Shown in pieces: positions 62,540 through 64,000 of a DNA stretch of 64,000 nt (position 1 is the first letter of the stretch; every line of letters begins with the position of its first letter). The notes beneath the pieces are model-generated. The model was not told the DNA's origin. It was given only the letters and a program-made list of their open reading frames with translations, and made no database searches. The position numbers were made by a program, and so were the translations under genes. Location of the stretch: the NCBI GenBank assembly GCA_965153455.1, contig OZ234493.1, positions 35,330,213 to 35,394,212 of the forward strand. Direction: 5' to 3'. Origin of the DNA: Sphagnum compactum. Taxonomy: Eukaryota; Bryophyta; Sphagnopsida; Sphagnales.

Positions 62540-63000
62540 TTTTGTAACCCTTAAAACGAGTTTCCAATGACATATCAACATCCTAAGAAAAACATTGACC
62601 CCTCAAAATGTCATTTAAGTGGTTAGGAGTCACATAGATAATTTAACTCTTGACGTTTCAAAATGCCATAACTTATGCTACATATTTTTGTGTTACACAT
62701 ATGACCCCGATTTATTATAGTATTTATTCTTAGGCCTTTTCAATAATCTAAATAAATTTCAATTTGAATAAGGTTTGGTCTTTCAAACCTTGATCCAAAG
62801 ATTGGTGACACTCTAAGACTTTTAACTCTCAAAGTGGAAATGCACTTGAGAGTTTCGCAAGTTTCTCTTTTGCAATTTCACAAAATTCCCTTTCGATAAG
62901 GGAATGTTTTGGAATCTTGTCGTGTCTTTTAAATCTTTTCAACCTATTTCATTTGTCTTGTTCCAACCTTGGTCATGAGCCCAAAATTAAGGTTGTGACA
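62540..63000 (+). repeat. Degraded LTR-like repeat, partner of 34900-35380
   Basis: It has the same order of blocks as the partner, ending in TTGGTCATGAGCCCAA and AAGGTTGTGACAA. No ORF is present. Confidence 0.5.
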
Positions 63001-64000
63001 AACTTGTTCAATCTAAGTTTAAGGAAATTTCTTTGATGTGATCACATGTTGACGACAAAGTTCAAACCAATGGGCATAAAACTTTGAATGGAAAAACCTT
63101 TGCCCTTGACCTTGTTGGGTAGATGGGGTGTTAAGGTTTATTTCAATTCCCAATAACAAATGTGCAATTTGGAGATCAATAAGCTTTCTAATCTAATTTG
63201 TGTTCTCACATGATATTGTTTAAATTGATCGTAATTGTCTATGAAGGACCTTTCTAGATGACAAAGGTGAATGCACATAAAAGTGAATTGAATTTTTGAC
63301 ACATGGACAATACACAAAAGTCCAAAAACTATTTAAAAAAATCATGTGTATATTTAAAATTATGGGAACCACATAACAAGGTGTCATTGGAATGATTTTG
63401 TACACTTGAAATTATTGCTTTGCTATATAATTTTATATTTGAAGGATGAACATTTTGACTATTAATTTCAATGAATGTTTAAAGACTTTATTAGGTACCA
63501 TGCAACTCAATGTACAACTCAATGTTTTGGTCTACAACATCATTCAAAAACATTTATACTAATGTCATCACAATATCATACTTTATCCAAAAATATTCAC
63601 TAAAATGGGCAAGACATGAAGATTTATTGAGTCCATGTTCATATAAGTATTTTCACTAGGTTTGTTACATCACTTAAAAGTCCTTTTTAATAGTGAAATG
63701 ATGTCATTTCATCATGAAATTATATATATATATATATATATATAAGATGAATCCTTTCCAAGTATTTTAATTTTAATTCCAATTCATATTTTAACAAACT
63801 CACCCCATACAAATTGCCACTATGGCACCAAAAATTTAATTGTCATGAAATTGTATAATTGATGTTCAAGTAAGGTGTCAACATTTCTTTTCTAAAACTT
63901 CCAAGCTTGAAGAGGTTATTTTTTGTATTCATTGGGTACCACATACGTTCAAAGGATAATTATTTATTGAAAAATGTGATAGTTTTGGTAATTGAAAAAA
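63001..64000. other. AT-rich intergenic sequence to window end
   Basis: Positions 63360-63640 resemble the interior of the element at 35818. A TA run of 12 units lies at 63721-63744. No gene is seen. Confidence 0.4.

Overview
This is nuclear DNA from a green land plant. It carries intron-rich plant-type genes for ornithine carbamoyltransferase and a TPS1-like (class I) trehalose-6-phosphate synthase, separated and followed by plant-style repeats: a decayed non-LTR retrotransposon, a Helitron-like terminus, short TIR elements and many microsatellites. There is no operon structure, tRNA, rRNA or CRISPR array. I cannot name the species. The simple-repeat-rich flanks and the style of the retroelements would suit a non-seed plant (bryophyte, lycophyte or fern), but that is a guess.

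Left third (1-24 kb), gene-bearing. Positions 1-995 (+) hold the last three exons of an ornithine carbamoyltransferase gene whose start lies outside the window. Positions 7679-8659 (-) hold an unrecognised 326-residue protein with one membrane-like helix. Positions 12231-21082 (-) hold a complete 18-exon TPS gene of 1081 residues. I placed every splice junction by reading frame, and all phases close. One intron has a GC rather than GT donor. Both aspartates of the phosphatase motif are missing, as expected for a class I TPS. The genes do not act together in an obvious way: one serves arginine synthesis, one makes the sugar signal trehalose-6-phosphate.

Middle (24-34 kb), mixed repeats: a G-quadruplex motif, a Helitron 3' end with a 53-bp minisatellite, members of three dispersed families also found elsewhere in the window, and a 5'- and 3'-truncated LINE (about 30601-34050) with endonuclease and reverse transcriptase regions broken by stops and a frame change.

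Right half (34-64 kb), AT-rich and without convincing genes. It is a graveyard of small elements. Four or five share termini resembling GGTGAAAGCA, and one of them (37772-38565) sits in a sequence whose unoccupied relative is visible at 31221-31255. There are also two adjacent long hairpins (43370-43565), the second copy of a 1.13-kb repeat carrying a decayed unknown ORF (copies at 4736-5865 and 45264-46402), degraded LTR-like repeats and several tandem duplications. I found no clearly new biological system. The best leads are the double hairpin, the ORF-bearing repeat and the TIR family with its empty site.
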